Below are positions 63,033 through 64,000 of a DNA stretch of 64,000 nucleotides, one piece after another; within the stretch, counting starts at the first letter, position 1, and each line of letters opens with the position of its first letter. This stretch comes from Glycomyces sp. YM15 (GTDB taxonomy: Bacteria; Actinomycetota; Actinomycetes; Mycobacteriales; Micromonosporaceae), in contig NZ_JAERMK010000013.1 in NCBI RefSeq assembly GCF_016918015.1, positions 90,526-154,525 on the forward strand, given 5' to 3'. The position numbers and the translations under genes are program-made. The notes beneath the pieces were generated by a model. The model made no database searches, was not told the origin of the DNA, and saw only the letters and a program-made list of their open reading frames with translations.

Positions 63033-64000
63033 ATGAGCGATGTAGTGAATGCGGTGCGCGCCGCCATGCCTGCCGTGCGCGCCGATCTGGAGGCCCTCGT
63101 CAAGATCCCGGCGATCGCCTTCGAAGGACTCGACCACGAGCCGGTCCGACAAGGCGCGAACGCCGTCCAGCGGCTCCTCGACGAAGCCGGTGCGGCCGAG
63201 ACCAGGCAGCTCTCCCACGGCGGCGGGCAGCCGAGCGTGTACGCGCACTTCCCCGCCCCCGCGGGCCAGCCGACGGTGCTGCTGTACGCCCACCAGGACG
63301 TGCAGCCGGTCGGCGACCTCGCGAAGTGGGAGCAGCCCGACCCGTTCACCGTGGTCGAGAAGGACGGTCGGCTCTACGGCCGCGGCGTCGCCGACGACAA
63401 GGCCGGGGTGATGGCGCACATCGCCGCGCTGCGCGCCTTCGGCGGGAAGCCGCCCGTGGGCGTGAAGCTCCTCATCGAGGGCGAGGAGGAGTTCGGCTCC
63501 CCCACCCTCGAAGGGCTGCTCCGCGAGCACCAGGACCTGCTGACCGCCGACGTGGTGGTCATCGCCGACTCGTGGAACTGGCGCACCGAGGTCCCCTCGA
63601 TCACGACCACGCTCCGCGGCGTGATCAACGTGTACGTGGAGGTCGCGCTCCTCGAGGGCGCGGTGCACTCCGGGCTGTTCGGCGGCCCGGTCCCCGACGC
63701 GCTGACCGCGCTCGCGCGGCTCATCGCCACCCTGCACGACGACAACGGCGACGTGGCCGTCGCGGGCCTCGTCAGCGGCCGCAGCAGCGACCTCGACTAC
63801 GACGAGGCGGCGCTGCGCCGCGAGGCCGGGATGCTGCCGGGCGCCGAGTTCATCGGCACCGGGCGGCTCACCGAGCGGCTGTGGTCGAAGCCGACCGCGA
63901 CGGTGCTGGGCATCGACGCGCCGGGCGCGGCGGCGTCGGCGAACGCGCTGCAGCCGCGTGCCCGAGCGAAGGTCTCATTCCGCCTCGCCGCGGGCGACTC
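63033..64000 (+). CDS. M20-family dipeptidase (partial, runs off the window)
   Basis: The first 322 residues of a zinc dipeptidase of the M20 family. Metal and catalytic residues are in LLYAHQDVQPVGD, GRGVADDKAGVMAH, EGEEEFGS (general base Glu) and VIADS, and the lid domain begins near INVYVEVAL. It hydrolyses dipeptides or similar amides in the cytoplasm, judged from the absence of a signal peptide. The frame is open through base 64000, so the C-terminal part is missing only because the window ends. The ATG at 63033 has no ribosome site but a -10 at 8 nt. Confidence 0.92.
   Translation, partial: MSDVVNAVRAAMPAVRADLEALVKIPAIAFEGLDHEPVRQGANAVQRLLDEAGAAETRQLSHGGGQPSVYAHFPAPAGQPTVLLYAHQDVQPVGDLAKWEQPDPFTVVEKDGRLYGRGVADDKAGVMAHIAALRAFGGKPPVGVKLLIEGEEEFGSPTLEGLLREHQDLLTADVVVIADSWNWRTEVPSITTTLRGVINVYVEVALLEGAVHSGLFGGPVPDALTALARLIATLHDDNGDVAVAGLVSGRSSDLDYDEAALRREAGMLPGAEFIGTGRLTERLWSKPTATVLGIDAPGAAASANALQPRARAKVSFRLAAGD

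Overview
The window is high-GC chromosomal DNA from a mycothiol-making, probably filamentous actinomycete. The signs are a mycothiol S-conjugate amidase (mca), a tmRNA with an actinobacterial tag, DivIVA-like coiled-coil proteins of the Scy/FilP type next to propionate genes, the eno-ftsB-DUF501-ppx block, an IdeR/DmdR1-type iron box, and many GTG or leaderless starts. The Glycomycetales/Micromonosporales neighbourhood fits, but the sequence alone does not fix the genus. Almost all of it looks like vertically inherited core chromosome. I see no integrase, transposase, phage gene or CRISPR array.

Layout. 0.1-8.8 kb: valS, then a methylmalonyl-CoA/acetoacetyl-CoA block (meaB, thiolase, mce), then two long coiled-coil proteins that probably form a polar cytoskeleton. 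9-13 kb: a monosaccharide ABC importer (mmsB-mmsA-chvE). 13.4-22.3 kb: a membrane pseudokinase, a hydrolase, small conserved proteins, ung, ilvA, an orphan MsiK-type sugar ATPase, greA, a DUF4307 protein and mca. 22.6-30.4 kb: a YqgE protein, a membrane protein, a decayed SRPBCC-ArsR-VOC operon abutting ssrA, smpB, an M23 peptidase, ftsX, ftsE, prfB and a PadR regulator. 30.6-39.5 kb: a Ser/Thr kinase divergent from a PP2C phosphatase, a TetR regulator divergent from a membrane protein, ppx-DUF501-ftsB-eno, a lipoprotein and tRNA-Glu(CUC). 39.7-49.6 kb: two convergent LPxTG surface proteins, a PfkB kinase, a siderophore importer behind an iron box, a secreted HNH nuclease, and a 71-residue protein with two DivIVA motifs. 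49.7-64 kb: an Fn3-MoxR-DUF58-transglutaminase-fold operon, a P-loop protein, a fused siroheme/SUMT enzyme, a class A PBP, SURF1 and a partial M20 dipeptidase.

Themes. Cell-envelope growth and division dominates: the Scy/FilP-like pair, the double-DivIVA protein, FtsEX with an adjacent coiled-coil M23 hydrolase, FtsB, the class A PBP, the kinase/phosphatase pair and the sortase substrates. Translation rescue (ssrA, smpB) and termination (prfB) bracket ftsEX. Many genes have a TANNNT hexamer 6-8 nt before a start codon with no Shine-Dalgarno sequence, which suggests leaderless mRNAs are common. Long GC-rich hairpins separate most transcription units.

The most unusual signals are: a triple, helically phased CTTCAG repeat present at two loci with the same spacing; a release factor 2 with SKY where the family has SPF; catalytically dead kinase and transglutaminase homologues; and the decayed operon beside ssrA.
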